The notes beneath the pieces are model-generated. The model was not told the DNA's origin and did no database searches. It was given only the letters and a program-made list of their open reading frames with translations. The position numbers were made by a program, and so were the translations under genes. From an uncultured Chloracidobacterium sp. (GTDB lineage Bacteria; Acidobacteriota; Blastocatellia; Pyrinomonadales; Pyrinomonadaceae), in contig CALDGX010000228.1 in the NCBI GenBank assembly GCA_937941715.1, forward strand, positions 5,949 to 69,948: DNA of 64,000 nt, written 5' to 3'. Below are positions 43,823-53,651 of the stretch, piece by piece (the first letter of the stretch is position 1; each line of letters starts with the position of its first letter).

Positions 43823-46800
43823 ATGAAACAGACCCAGCGGAAACGTGTCTTTAATAACTACATACTGTTAATTGCGGTAGCGCTATTTTGTGCGGCCGGA
43901 TTTGCGGTTCCACGTTTCATTTTGCCTGAGGCTGTATCGGCGGAGAATGACGAACTTGTCTTACGAGGGCCAAAACAGTCGCAGCCGACCACAACTACGT
44001 CGCAAACCTCCGGACATAGTTACGGGCAGGGCACCTCGCTGCCGGGCATTCTCGCGTTTACCCGCGGCAGCTATTATCAACCGAATGTCGATAGCATTTC
44101 TGACATTGGCGGAAACAATGATGCGAGGGTACTCAGTTACCTGGGCGACGATATGCCGGTTTTTTCACCGGACGGAAACAAAGTGCTTTTTCGGAGCCGC
44201 CGAGATGGCGATCTGTTCTCAAATACCTTCTACCTGTATTCGATGAATTCGGACGGCTCCGATCAGGTTCGGCTTGCCGAAATGCCGGACTTCTATACGA
44301 GCTTTTCTTATTCAGCTGATTCGACAAAGGTCATTTACATCAAGAACGGTAATATCTGGCGAGTGAATGCCGACGGTACTTCGAACACGGAAGTTCTCGA
44401 CTTATCAGAAGAGATCCGACTTCCAAAGTACTCGCCTGACGGCACGAAGATCGTTTTCTTATATGAATCGAAACTTTGGACCATGGATCCGGACGGTACT
44501 AACGCTGCGGATCTTGGGATGAATGAATACACGGAGCAATTCGACCTTTCGCCGGACGGTTCCAAGATCGCGTTTGGATCGAACAGTGAGATATTCACGA
44601 TCAATTTCGACGGGACCAATGAGACAAAGATAATCGACGATGATAGCGAAGGGTACTATCTAGCGAATCCGAAATATTCGCCGGACGGAACGAAGTTGTT
44701 GATGACGTGCCAGGGCATTAATCAGGATCAATGGAGCAACATTTGTACGTCTGATGCGAATGGCAACTCTTTTTCACCGCTGATTGGCACGTCTTCTGAG
44801 CGAACATTCCCAGCATGGGCCCCGAACAGTGCTGCTATCGCCTTCGTTACTCAAGATACAAATACGAACGTCTACAGCATTGAGGTCGCAGTTCTCGGGC
44901 AAATGCCGGTGGTGATCCGGAACGCGGAGAATAACGATAATATTTTCGACCTTGCATGGCAGCCAGACTGCACACTGGTCGGCGTCCCGACTCCGATGCC
45001 AACTCCGACGGCGACACCAACACCGCTTTCGGGGCTGATATCGGAGTGGAATGCAAACGCATCGAACGCTGATGATTCGATCGGCACAAACCACGGGCAG
45101 TTTTTAGACGGGGCTGCTTTGACGGCACTTGGCAAGGTGGGATACGGATTCTATTTCGGCGGCGACGGCGGATACATCAACATTCCTGACGACGACACGC
45201 TCGATGTGCAAACGGGCGATTACACGGTTTCGGCTTGGTTCAGTCCGACGGCCGCTGCTGAACATTACGTAGTCGGGAAGGGGGCGTGCGGGGAAAATTC
45301 TTCCAATTTTTATATTGGTGTTGACGAAAATTTCGTGCCGTTCATGGACATAAGTCACTCGAGCGGAGGCTCGCGTGTCGGCTCATGGGGCGGCCCGCTC
45401 AGCACAAACACCTGGCATCACCTCCTGCTTCGAAAACAGGGTACGAACTTACGGCTTTATGTGAACGGCAGCCTGGCGGCCGACCATCAGGAAACGCAAC
45501 CGATGATGATCGGAACCCAGCCATTCACAATCGGCAAAGGTGACGGGTGCACTCCACCGCAACTCACCACAAATGGCGGCGTGGATGAGGTGCGCCTTTA
45601 CGGGCGAGCCCTGACCGAAACAGAGATCGGTGATATTTTTGGCGGTTCTGCTTTGGCTTCGCGAGCAACCGGCTCGAACTGCCAGCCGCACGCCGACCCG
45701 AGCTTTGGAATGTGGGTAGAATTTCCGCATCCGATAGCGGCCGGCCGGAATGGCAACATCAGTATTCGATTGGATGAACCGGCACCGCCGGGGGGCACCT
45801 TGATCAACCTGACGTATCCGAACTCGTCGGTTGTAAACGGCCCGTCAACGATCACCGTTCCCGAATATAACAACGGCTTCCTGTTGCCGGTCAGCACTGC
45901 GTTAGGCTCTGTTTTCAATAGCGGTGACGTGATCGCGACGCTCGGCAGCGAGACTTCGCGGGTGACCGTTACAGTTGCTCCCGCGGCACCCGAGATCACT
46001 GTTTCTGATCTGTCTGCCCCTTCGCCGGTCAGTATTTTGCAGAATTTCACAGCGTCGTGGCGGATCACAAACAACGGCCAGGCACCGACAAATAACTACC
46101 GTCAGGATACGCTGTACATCTCAACCGACGATGTTTTGTTCAATAGCCCGAACGACGTCGTCGTCGGCAGAAAATACGAGAACGGAGCCTCGATCGCTCC
46201 CGGAGCGTTTCGTGATGTGACCTTTAACGAAGTCAACATTCCCGCGTCGGCTATTCCTGCCGATGGAACTTATTACCTATTCGTTTATGCGGGCGACGGT
46301 GGAACTGTCAACGAGCGGAATGGAAATTGGAACGACAATTCGATCGGTATTCCGATCACCGTGAATCGAAATCTCCCGGATCTGATCGCTCAGAATATAT
46401 CCGCCCCGACTGAGGTCGAACCTCGGACCAATTTCACGATCACGTGGGATGCAAAAAACCAAGGCAGCGCTGCAACGCTGACCCCGTTTCGTCAGGACAT
46501 TTATTACTCATTCGACCAAACCGTGGGTAATGGCGATGATCTGCTGTTAACTCAGCGATTCGACCCGATCATGGGCATCGGCGAAGTGCGTTCGTATAGT
46601 CAACAGTATTTCTTCAACACGCTGCCGGTGAGGCCGTCGAGCGATGGAATGTTCTACGTCAAGGTGGACGCGGCAAACCAGGTTTACGAGGACGCTCCCG
46701 GCGGACCGGCCGAAACAAACAACGTTACGTCATTTGCCTCGCGGTTTGAATACCGTGTGCCTGACCTGCAGGTTGCGGCTGTTTCGCCTCCTGCCGAGGT

Positions 46801-49800
46801 CGAAAGCGATACGGAGTTTGCCGTGAGCTGGACGACCCAGAACGCGGGCAACAAGACCGCTTCCGCAATTACCGAGGCCGTTTATTTCTCGACCGATAGC
46901 GTCGTAAGCGGCAACGATACATTTCTCGGTTACTTTACCTTGAACCAAACACTCGAGCCAGGGCAATCCGTTAACAGGACGCAGAATGTCACAATTCCTA
47001 CAAATGCCATTACAGCTACAGGGAACTATTTCGTCTACGTCGTCACCGATGCTTTCACGCAGGTCGACGAAGGAGCGAACGAGGGCAACAATACGACCTT
47101 CAGCGCGCTGCGCGTTCGCCGCCTGTTGCGGCCTGATCTTCAGGTCACGAATATTACCGCCCCGGCGACGGTTTTCTTCGATCAGCAGATCCAGGTTCAG
47201 TGGACGGTAAGTAACACGGGAGCCGGGCCGACTAATGCCGCGAATTGGCAGGACGATCTTTACATCGGCCCCAACCAGAACCTGAGCGGAGCGGTGAGGC
47301 TTTCGACGCTCTCGAACATAAGTTTCTTAAACTCAGGCGAAAGTTATATCGCGACCGCTACAGTGCGGATACCGCGTGGATCAAGCGGTTCATACTACCT
47401 CATCGTCAAGACAGACAAGGACGGCCTCGTAAATGAGGAGAATGAAAATAACAACCTAACGACCCGGCCGTTAACGGTAAACATCCCGCCATTGCCCGAC
47501 GTCAGGGTGAGTAATGTCCAAGCCCCTGAAAATGCGGCCGGCGGTCAACCGATCAGCGTTTCGTGGATCGTTACTAATCACGGTGACGGAGCGACGCCGA
47601 CGAATGAATCGTCCTGGAGCGACGCGATCTATATTTCGAGGGATGCAGTGTTCAGCGGCGACGATCGGTTCGTCGGTGCTCGCGAACGCAGCGGCGTACT
47701 GCAGCCCAATGGCAGTTATTCGGTCTCAGGCTACACGGTCAATCTTCCGGGCGATGCATTCGGCGATTATTACGTGTTCGTTGTTGCTGACGCTTACGAT
47801 CAGCTATACGAATTCACCGCAAACGGGAACAATTCGAACTATGACGCCACTGCACCGGGTTCACCGATGCACGTACTCGGCACACCGCCCGACCTGACAG
47901 TGCTTGATCCGATATCTGCACCGGCCAGCGAACTCGCCGGCCGGCAGATCAATGTCCAGTTCACAGTCCGGAATCAGGGAGCATTCGACGCCAACGGTGC
48001 CTGGTACGACACGGTCTTTCTATCGCCCGATCCTAATTTTGATCCGATGACCGACACCCCGATCGGTTCGCTGGTCCACAGCGGCCTGACTGCGGGTGGC
48101 CAGTATGGGGTCAATATGTCGGTCACGCTTCCAAATTGCCTCGACGGTACTTACTATCTATTTGCCGTTACCGATACCTACGGCCAGATCTTTGAGTATG
48201 ACGCGGGCGGCAACGCCGAGTCGAACAACATCAGCCAGCCGAAGCAGATACAGATATCAAGTTTTGCCCCCGATCTTCGGGTCACAAACATTACGGTGCC
48301 GCCGGTGGTGGTGAACGGGGCGATGCCCATATCGTGGACGGTCAGGAATTACGGCACGGCGGCAACGCTTCAGACGATATGGACCGACCGTATTTATTTA
48401 ATTTACAACGGATCGGCGACAAATTTGGGCAATTTTGACCGTTCCGGCGGGCTCGCTGTCGATGGTGAATACACACAAAACCGGATCGTGTACATTCCGC
48501 TGTTCCTCGAGGGCGATATGCAGATCGTCGTCCAAGCCGATACGTACAACAATGTCCCCGAATGTTCCTATGAGACGAATAATGAGATAAGTGCGGCGAC
48601 AAACGTACAGCAGGATCTGCCGGACCTGCGAGCGACGGGCGTCGGTGCTCCCGGTACTGCATCGCTCGGCCAGACGTTCAGCGTTTCCTGGACAGGCGGC
48701 AACTATTCGGCCGCGATGACCGGTACAGCGTCGTGGGCGGACACGGTCTATCTCTCGGCGGACAATGTGCTGACCTTAGGCGACATTCCGATCGGCGGTG
48801 CGGTAAAGACCGCACAGCTCGGTTCGGGCCAAACGTACGGGGGTTCTGCTGACGTTACGATCCCGGGAGTCACGCCAGGCAACTATTTCTTGTTCGTCAA
48901 CGCTGACAACGGCAATCACGTTGTCGAGGGCGTGAACGAGACGAATAACGCATCGGCACCGATACCGATCACGATCACTGCCCCACAGGTCGATCTGCAG
49001 GTCACTAACGTCTCGGCGAATCCGCTTATTTACTCGGGACAGTTCGCCGATGTGTCCTGGACGGTCGCCAATCTCGGTTCGACCCCGACAGTCACCGGTA
49101 ATTGGACCGACTATCTGGTATTGTCACGCGACAGTGTCTATGATTCGACCGACCGCGTGATCGATTTCGTCAATCGGGAAGCGCCGCTTGCCGGCGGAGC
49201 GAGTTACACGGTCAACAGGTCGGTCGCAATACCGTCGGGCCTGACCGGTGAATATAAGATCTTTGTAATTACCGATCGGAGCAACGCGGTGGTCGAATCG
49301 GTTGAGACCAACAACATCAGTTCGCCGCTGACCGTCGAACTGCAATTGCCGCCGCCGGCCGAATTGAACATAACGAATATTTCCGTTCCGGCCACGGTCA
49401 TTTTAGGCGATAACGCTGCCTTCCAATGGACGGTTCAAAACTCTTCCGCAAATGGAGTAAACGGCATCTGGCAGGACTCGGTGTACCTATCGAATGACCA
49501 GGTATGGGATAGCGGCGATGCCCTTATCGGTCAGGTTCAGCGGAGCGGAGCGCTTGGGGCTTATGCGACCTACACCGGAACCCTCGACGGGCCGATGCCG
49601 CCGGTCGAGACCGGCACGTATTATGTGATCGTTCGAACAGACGCTCGAAACAACATTCGCGAATCGGATGAGGGGAACAATGTCACATCGTCGATCTCGT
49701 CAACAGCTGTCAATATAGCCAATCTGACGCTCGGTGCTGCTCTAAACACATCGCTTGTAACCGCTCAGGAACGCTACTACAGTATCCTGAACTCACCCGC

Positions 49801-52800
49801 CGACGAGACGATGCTCATAACTCTCGACGGCGAGGACGGTTCGCGAAATGAGCTTTATTCTCGATCCGGGGCGATGGTCTCGCGTGCCAATTTCGAATTT
49901 CAGGATGAAAAAGGCGGTCGTGCGGATCAGGAGAACGTGATCCGAAATACAAACGCCGGGACTTACTATACGATGATCCGCGGCGATTATGTGCCGGGAT
50001 CATTTGCTCCGGAGTTGAAACGCGCCGACGACAACAAGAGAAAAGCTCTGTTGAGCCCGCAAAATGTGACGATCAAGGCCGAGATATTGCCGTTCACGAT
50101 ACGCAATATCTCGCCCGCTGTGGCCGGAAATTCGGGCATGACGACGGTCGTCGTCGAGGGGGCCAAATTCAAGCCGGGTGCGACAATCAGGCTGGTTGGG
50201 CAGAACAATACCGAACTTGCCCCGGTGGACGGCGACAATTCTTCGACACGCTTTGCCGCGATGTTCGATCTAAAGGGCAAATCGGCCGGCGATTATGACG
50301 TTGTCGTCCGAAATCCCGATAACCAGACGGCGACGTTGGCGAATGGATTTAAGATCGTAAGCGGCGGCGGATACTCGCTCCGCAGCGGGCTCGTCGGCGA
50401 GTCTGAGGTTCGGCCGGGCACTACCCGCTATATTTTCTCAGCGAGCAATGACGGCCTGAACGACGCGCTGAATGTCCCGATCCTGATCTCATTCCCCGCG
50501 GATTATAATTTCCGCATCGATCCGCGAAATCTGGGCCAGTTCCCGCAGTCCGAGTTGCCGCCCGGAACGCCGGCGAATGGAGTCCCGCTTTTCCTGGACG
50601 TCAACGGAATCCGGACCCTGATGTTATACGCTCCGATCCTCAGGTCGGGAGCGACCATCGAGGTTGGCGTCGATCTGGACATTCCCCTTGGATTCGGCGG
50701 CTTTAAGGTGGCCGTTCAGGTAATGCCGCCGCTGGCGGAGTTCGTCGCCGGAACGGTGCCGAATCAACCGGCTCGGCCGACAGCACCTTACGGGCCCGTG
50801 TCATTAGCACCGGGAAGTGATCCGCAGCAGGACTGCTGGACGGAAGTTGCACGACAGGCGATCTTCTTTATTCTGGGTGAACTGCTTCCGGGTGATTGTC
50901 TCGGTGCGGGTTGGAACGTGCTGCTAAGCTCGGCCGATGCCGTCACAAGCCTGATGCTAAAGGGCGGCGGTGCAAGCGGCTTTGATCAGGTGAACGCACT
51001 TGCCGGAAAGGTCATGAACTCGCTCGGAAAGCTCGCGACCGAATGCGGCGGTCAAGCGATCCCATGGTTCAAGGCGGCGTCCACGGCTGTCGCCATCTTT
51101 CAGCTGGTGATGCAGATCGTTGATTGTCTCCAGAATCTGCATACCGAGTTGAGGGTCACCGGACGGCGTTCGATAGATCCGAATGAGAAGATCGGCCCGA
51201 CCGGTTTTGGCCCCGAGCGTTGGGTGGCCAAGGACAAGCCAATGCTATATCGAATAAATTTCGAGAATCTCCCAACGGCGACGGCGCCTGCGCAGCGAGT
51301 TCAGATCATAGACCAATTGCCTCCGACGCTGGATCCGCGGACCGTGCGGTTATTGGAGATCGGTTTCAAACAGTATCGGGTTGAAGTGCCGGCAAACAGG
51401 GCCTTTTATCAGAACCGACTGCAGCTCGGCGATGATCTGAATAATCTCAAAGCCGATATTTCCGCCGGTCTGGACATCACAACCGGCCGGGTCACTTGGA
51501 CAATGACGGCCATCGATCCGCAGACCAATGAGCGCCCGTTGAGCCCGCTTCTTGGCATTCTCCCACCAAATAATGCTGATCGAGACGGTGAGGGTTACGT
51601 TATCTTTTCGGCTGCTCCGGCCCCCGGAGTGACGAACCGTACCGATATTGCCAACACCGCCAAGATCTACTTTGACGAAAACGAGCCGATCGTCACGAAC
51701 GCGACGACCAATCTCGTCGATGCCGATGTTCCCACGAGCCAGGTCGCGGCGTTGCCTGCAACGGCATCAGATCCGGCGATCCAGATCAATTGGGCGGGCG
51801 GGGACGATGCCAACGGCTCGGGCCTAAAGGGTTTTGACGTGCTTGCGTCCGAGAACGGGGGAACATTTGTGCCATTCATCGCCGGATCGGATCAAACTAA
51901 CGGCGTGTTTGACGGAAAGTGGGGAAGGACATACCGATTCTACTCGGTGGCGTCAGACAACGCGGGAAATATCGAGGCTCCGCCTGGAGTCCCGGATGCG
52001 ACCATCCGTGTTCTTGGCAGTTCAGTCGAAAGTGATGTAGCGGCGTATCCCTCCGGCGACAATGACGGTATCGTTAATGACCAGGATGTCGCTCAGGTGC
52101 GGCGATTTGCCGCCAAGATGGATCAAAGTTATCAGTTCAATGATTTTCAGGCGGCAGACTCGGCTCCGAAAGTTGACGGCGGCAATGGCAGCCTGACAGT
52201 GGGTGACGTCATTCAAGCAAAACGTTACGCGATGGGCATCGATTTGCTTCGAGATTACACCGGACCGCTTTCAGCCGGGACACTATCAGGCAAAGCCATC
52301 CGCGGAAGATCCGACGGATTACTTCCACGCGGAATATATCCGTTCACGCTCGGCCGGGTCGGAAACAAATTGACGGTAGCTATCGCTCTCGATGCCCAGG
52401 GCGACGAGACGGGGATCGGCTTTACGCTGAACTACAATACCGGCGATCTCGTCAATCCTCAGAATATCACCTTAGGCAACGATGCCGCCGGGGCGGTGCT
52501 TACCACGAATACCAGTCAGCCCGGAAAGGTTGGCGTGGTGATCGATAAACTTCCGACGCAGCCGTTCGCTGCCGGCGGCAGATTAATCGCTAAGATCGAG
52601 TTTGACGTAGTCTCGGCAAACGGAACGTCACTTCTTTCATTTGGCGGCGATCCCGTCGCGAACGAAGTCGTAAATGGCGATGCATTGGCCCTGACGTCGA
52701 CCTACAACGATACTGTTATCACCATCCTTGGTCCGACATCTGCGTCGGTGAGCGTGTCGGGCAGGGCTGTCACAGCCGGCGGTCGGCCGATCGCAAATGC

Positions 52801-53002
52801 GGTAATATTCCTGTCCGACGATTCGGGCGTCAAACGGCGGGCGATCACCAACGGGTTCGGCAGATACCAATTCGACGGCGTTGAAGCCGGGCGATCGTAT
52901 GTTATCGCGGCCAAGCATAAAACTTTCCAATTTGCCAGGCCGAGTTTTGTCCTGCAGGTGGATGACGCCGTTGAGAACGCTGATTTTGCGGCGTTGGAGT
53001 GA
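43823..53002 (+). CDS. Giant secreted multi-domain CARDB/LamG surface protein
   Basis: A 3059-residue exported protein. The signal peptide is cleaved near VSA (residue 40). Then, in order: six PD40/TolB-like propeller motifs (about 106-346, e.g. YSPDGTKIVF); a Pro/Thr linker; a LamG-like jelly roll (about 403-606); ten CARDB adhesion repeats of about 124 residues (about 722-1966, each opening like PDLQVTNI and closing near E-x-N-N); a PPC-like module (1964-2063); an IPT/TIG domain (about 2091-2180); a region with RRSIDPNEKIGP (about 2450); an FN3-like unit (about 2650-2725); a dockerin-like pair (about 2733-2813); a cohesin-like beta sandwich (about 2816-2970); and a carboxypeptidase-regulatory-like C-terminus. 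No enzyme site is visible. GGGAG precedes the ATG. It is flanked by a Ser/Thr kinase and a VWA/sigma-factor pair, suggesting a regulated adhesin or matrix protein. Confidence 0.92.
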   Translation: MKQTQRKRVFNNYILLIAVALFCAAGFAVPRFILPEAVSAENDELVLRGPKQSQPTTTTSQTSGHSYGQGTSLPGILAFTRGSYYQPNVDSISDIGGNNDARVLSYLGDDMPVFSPDGNKVLFRSRRDGDLFSNTFYLYSMNSDGSDQVRLAEMPDFYTSFSYSADSTKVIYIKNGNIWRVNADGTSNTEVLDLSEEIRLPKYSPDGTKIVFLYESKLWTMDPDGTNAADLGMNEYTEQFDLSPDGSKIAFGSNSEIFTINFDGTNETKIIDDDSEGYYLANPKYSPDGTKLLMTCQGINQDQWSNICTSDANGNSFSPLIGTSSERTFPAWAPNSAAIAFVTQDTNTNVYSIEVAVLGQMPVVIRNAENNDNIFDLAWQPDCTLVGVPTPMPTPTATPTPLSGLISEWNANASNADDSIGTNHGQFLDGAALTALGKVGYGFYFGGDGGYINIPDDDTLDVQTGDYTVSAWFSPTAAAEHYVVGKGACGENSSNFYIGVDENFVPFMDISHSSGGSRVGSWGGPLSTNTWHHLLLRKQGTNLRLYVNGSLAADHQETQPMMIGTQPFTIGKGDGCTPPQLTTNGGVDEVRLYGRALTETEIGDIFGGSALASRATGSNCQPHADPSFGMWVEFPHPIAAGRNGNISIRLDEPAPPGGTLINLTYPNSSVVNGPSTITVPEYNNGFLLPVSTALGSVFNSGDVIATLGSETSRVTVTVAPAAPEITVSDLSAPSPVSILQNFTASWRITNNGQAPTNNYRQDTLYISTDDVLFNSPNDVVVGRKYENGASIAPGAFRDVTFNEVNIPASAIPADGTYYLFVYAGDGGTVNERNGNWNDNSIGIPITVNRNLPDLIAQNISAPTEVEPRTNFTITWDAKNQGSAATLTPFRQDIYYSFDQTVGNGDDLLLTQRFDPIMGIGEVRSYSQQYFFNTLPVRPSSDGMFYVKVDAANQVYEDAPGGPAETNNVTSFASRFEYRVPDLQVAAVSPPAEVESDTEFAVSWTTQNAGNKTASAITEAVYFSTDSVVSGNDTFLGYFTLNQTLEPGQSVNRTQNVTIPTNAITATGNYFVYVVTDAFTQVDEGANEGNNTTFSALRVRRLLRPDLQVTNITAPATVFFDQQIQVQWTVSNTGAGPTNAANWQDDLYIGPNQNLSGAVRLSTLSNISFLNSGESYIATATVRIPRGSSGSYYLIVKTDKDGLVNEENENNNLTTRPLTVNIPPLPDVRVSNVQAPENAAGGQPISVSWIVTNHGDGATPTNESSWSDAIYISRDAVFSGDDRFVGARERSGVLQPNGSYSVSGYTVNLPGDAFGDYYVFVVADAYDQLYEFTANGNNSNYDATAPGSPMHVLGTPPDLTVLDPISAPASELAGRQINVQFTVRNQGAFDANGAWYDTVFLSPDPNFDPMTDTPIGSLVHSGLTAGGQYGVNMSVTLPNCLDGTYYLFAVTDTYGQIFEYDAGGNAESNNISQPKQIQISSFAPDLRVTNITVPPVVVNGAMPISWTVRNYGTAATLQTIWTDRIYLIYNGSATNLGNFDRSGGLAVDGEYTQNRIVYIPLFLEGDMQIVVQADTYNNVPECSYETNNEISAATNVQQDLPDLRATGVGAPGTASLGQTFSVSWTGGNYSAAMTGTASWADTVYLSADNVLTLGDIPIGGAVKTAQLGSGQTYGGSADVTIPGVTPGNYFLFVNADNGNHVVEGVNETNNASAPIPITITAPQVDLQVTNVSANPLIYSGQFADVSWTVANLGSTPTVTGNWTDYLVLSRDSVYDSTDRVIDFVNREAPLAGGASYTVNRSVAIPSGLTGEYKIFVITDRSNAVVESVETNNISSPLTVELQLPPPAELNITNISVPATVILGDNAAFQWTVQNSSANGVNGIWQDSVYLSNDQVWDSGDALIGQVQRSGALGAYATYTGTLDGPMPPVETGTYYVIVRTDARNNIRESDEGNNVTSSISSTAVNIANLTLGAALNTSLVTAQERYYSILNSPADETMLITLDGEDGSRNELYSRSGAMVSRANFEFQDEKGGRADQENVIRNTNAGTYYTMIRGDYVPGSFAPELKRADDNKRKALLSPQNVTIKAEILPFTIRNISPAVAGNSGMTTVVVEGAKFKPGATIRLVGQNNTELAPVDGDNSSTRFAAMFDLKGKSAGDYDVVVRNPDNQTATLANGFKIVSGGGYSLRSGLVGESEVRPGTTRYIFSASNDGLNDALNVPILISFPADYNFRIDPRNLGQFPQSELPPGTPANGVPLFLDVNGIRTLMLYAPILRSGATIEVGVDLDIPLGFGGFKVAVQVMPPLAEFVAGTVPNQPARPTAPYGPVSLAPGSDPQQDCWTEVARQAIFFILGELLPGDCLGAGWNVLLSSADAVTSLMLKGGGASGFDQVNALAGKVMNSLGKLATECGGQAIPWFKAASTAVAIFQLVMQIVDCLQNLHTELRVTGRRSIDPNEKIGPTGFGPERWVAKDKPMLYRINFENLPTATAPAQRVQIIDQLPPTLDPRTVRLLEIGFKQYRVEVPANRAFYQNRLQLGDDLNNLKADISAGLDITTGRVTWTMTAIDPQTNERPLSPLLGILPPNNADRDGEGYVIFSAAPAPGVTNRTDIANTAKIYFDENEPIVTNATTNLVDADVPTSQVAALPATASDPAIQINWAGGDDANGSGLKGFDVLASENGGTFVPFIAGSDQTNGVFDGKWGRTYRFYSVASDNAGNIEAPPGVPDATIRVLGSSVESDVAAYPSGDNDGIVNDQDVAQVRRFAAKMDQSYQFNDFQAADSAPKVDGGNGSLTVGDVIQAKRYAMGIDLLRDYTGPLSAGTLSGKAIRGRSDGLLPRGIYPFTLGRVGNKLTVAIALDAQGDETGIGFTLNYNTGDLVNPQNITLGNDAAGAVLTTNTSQPGKVGVVIDKLPTQPFAAGGRLIAKIEFDVVSANGTSLLSFGGDPVANEVVNGDALALTSTYNDTVITILGPTSASVSVSGRAVTAGGRPIANAVIFLSDDSGVKRRAITNGFGRYQFDGVEAGRSYVIAAKHKTFQFARPSFVLQVDDAVENADFAALE

Positions 53003-53011
53003 TGACGAAGT

Positions 53012-53569
53012 TCAGCGTGTGAGCTCGCGTTGAAACCAGGCTTTGGCAAAGGTCCATTCTCGGCGGACAGTGGTCTCTGAGATGTCCATAATATAGGCGG
53101 TCTCTTCGATCGAGAGTCCGCCGAAGAATCTGAGTTCGACTATTTTCGCTTGTCGAGGGTCAATAGCCTCCAATGCTACAAGAGCCTCCTCGAGCTTGAG
53201 GATGTCAAAGTCTTTCTTGTCCGGTAGGCTGACGGCGTCGTCAAGAACGATCCGCTGGCCGCCCGAACGTTTCAGAGCATTGCGCTTTCGGGCGTGATCG
53301 ATGAGGATCTTGCGCATCACCTCAGCGGCAACCGCAAAAAAGTGTGCTCTATTTTGCCAGGATACATTTTCCCATTTCACCAGCCGAAGATAGGCCTCGT
53401 GCACAAGCGCGGTCGCTTGCAGCGTGTGGTCTGAATTCTCTTTACTGAAATAAGCGTGGGCGAGGCGGCGAAGGTCGTCGTAAACGAGCGGCAATAACTC
53501 GTCGGGAGCCGTGCTGCTGCCGGCGCTCATTTGACCAAGCAGGACTGTGACCTCGTCGGGATTTGTCAT
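53012..53569 (-). CDS. ECF-type RNA polymerase sigma factor
   Basis: A 185-residue sigma-70-family protein starting at MTNPDEVTVLLGQMSAGS (53569); the frame is open upstream but that part has no homology features. Region 2 has LPLVYDDLRRLAHAYFSKE and HEAYLRLV, and region 4 has the helix-turn-helix RFFGGLSIEETAYIMDISE. This is the TIGR02999-like ECF class common in Acidobacteriota and Planctomycetes, often encoded near Ser/Thr kinases and without an anti-sigma factor, which matches the locus. It follows the VWA gene (82-base gap) and converges on the giant gene with 9 bases between stops. Confidence 0.9.
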   Translation of the reverse strand: MTNPDEVTVLLGQMSAGSSTAPDELLPLVYDDLRRLAHAYFSKENSDHTLQATALVHEAYLRLVKWENVSWQNRAHFFAVAAEVMRKILIDHARKRNALKRSGGQRIVLDDAVSLPDKKDFDILKLEEALVALEAIDPRQAKIVELRFFGGLSIEETAYIMDISETTVRREWTFAKAWFQRELTR

Positions 53570-53651
53570 CTCACACACGCGGACACCGAGCCGCAACTGA
53601 ATCGTAACATAGTGCGTTCGGCTGTTTGAAGAGATAAATTCTGACAGTGGC

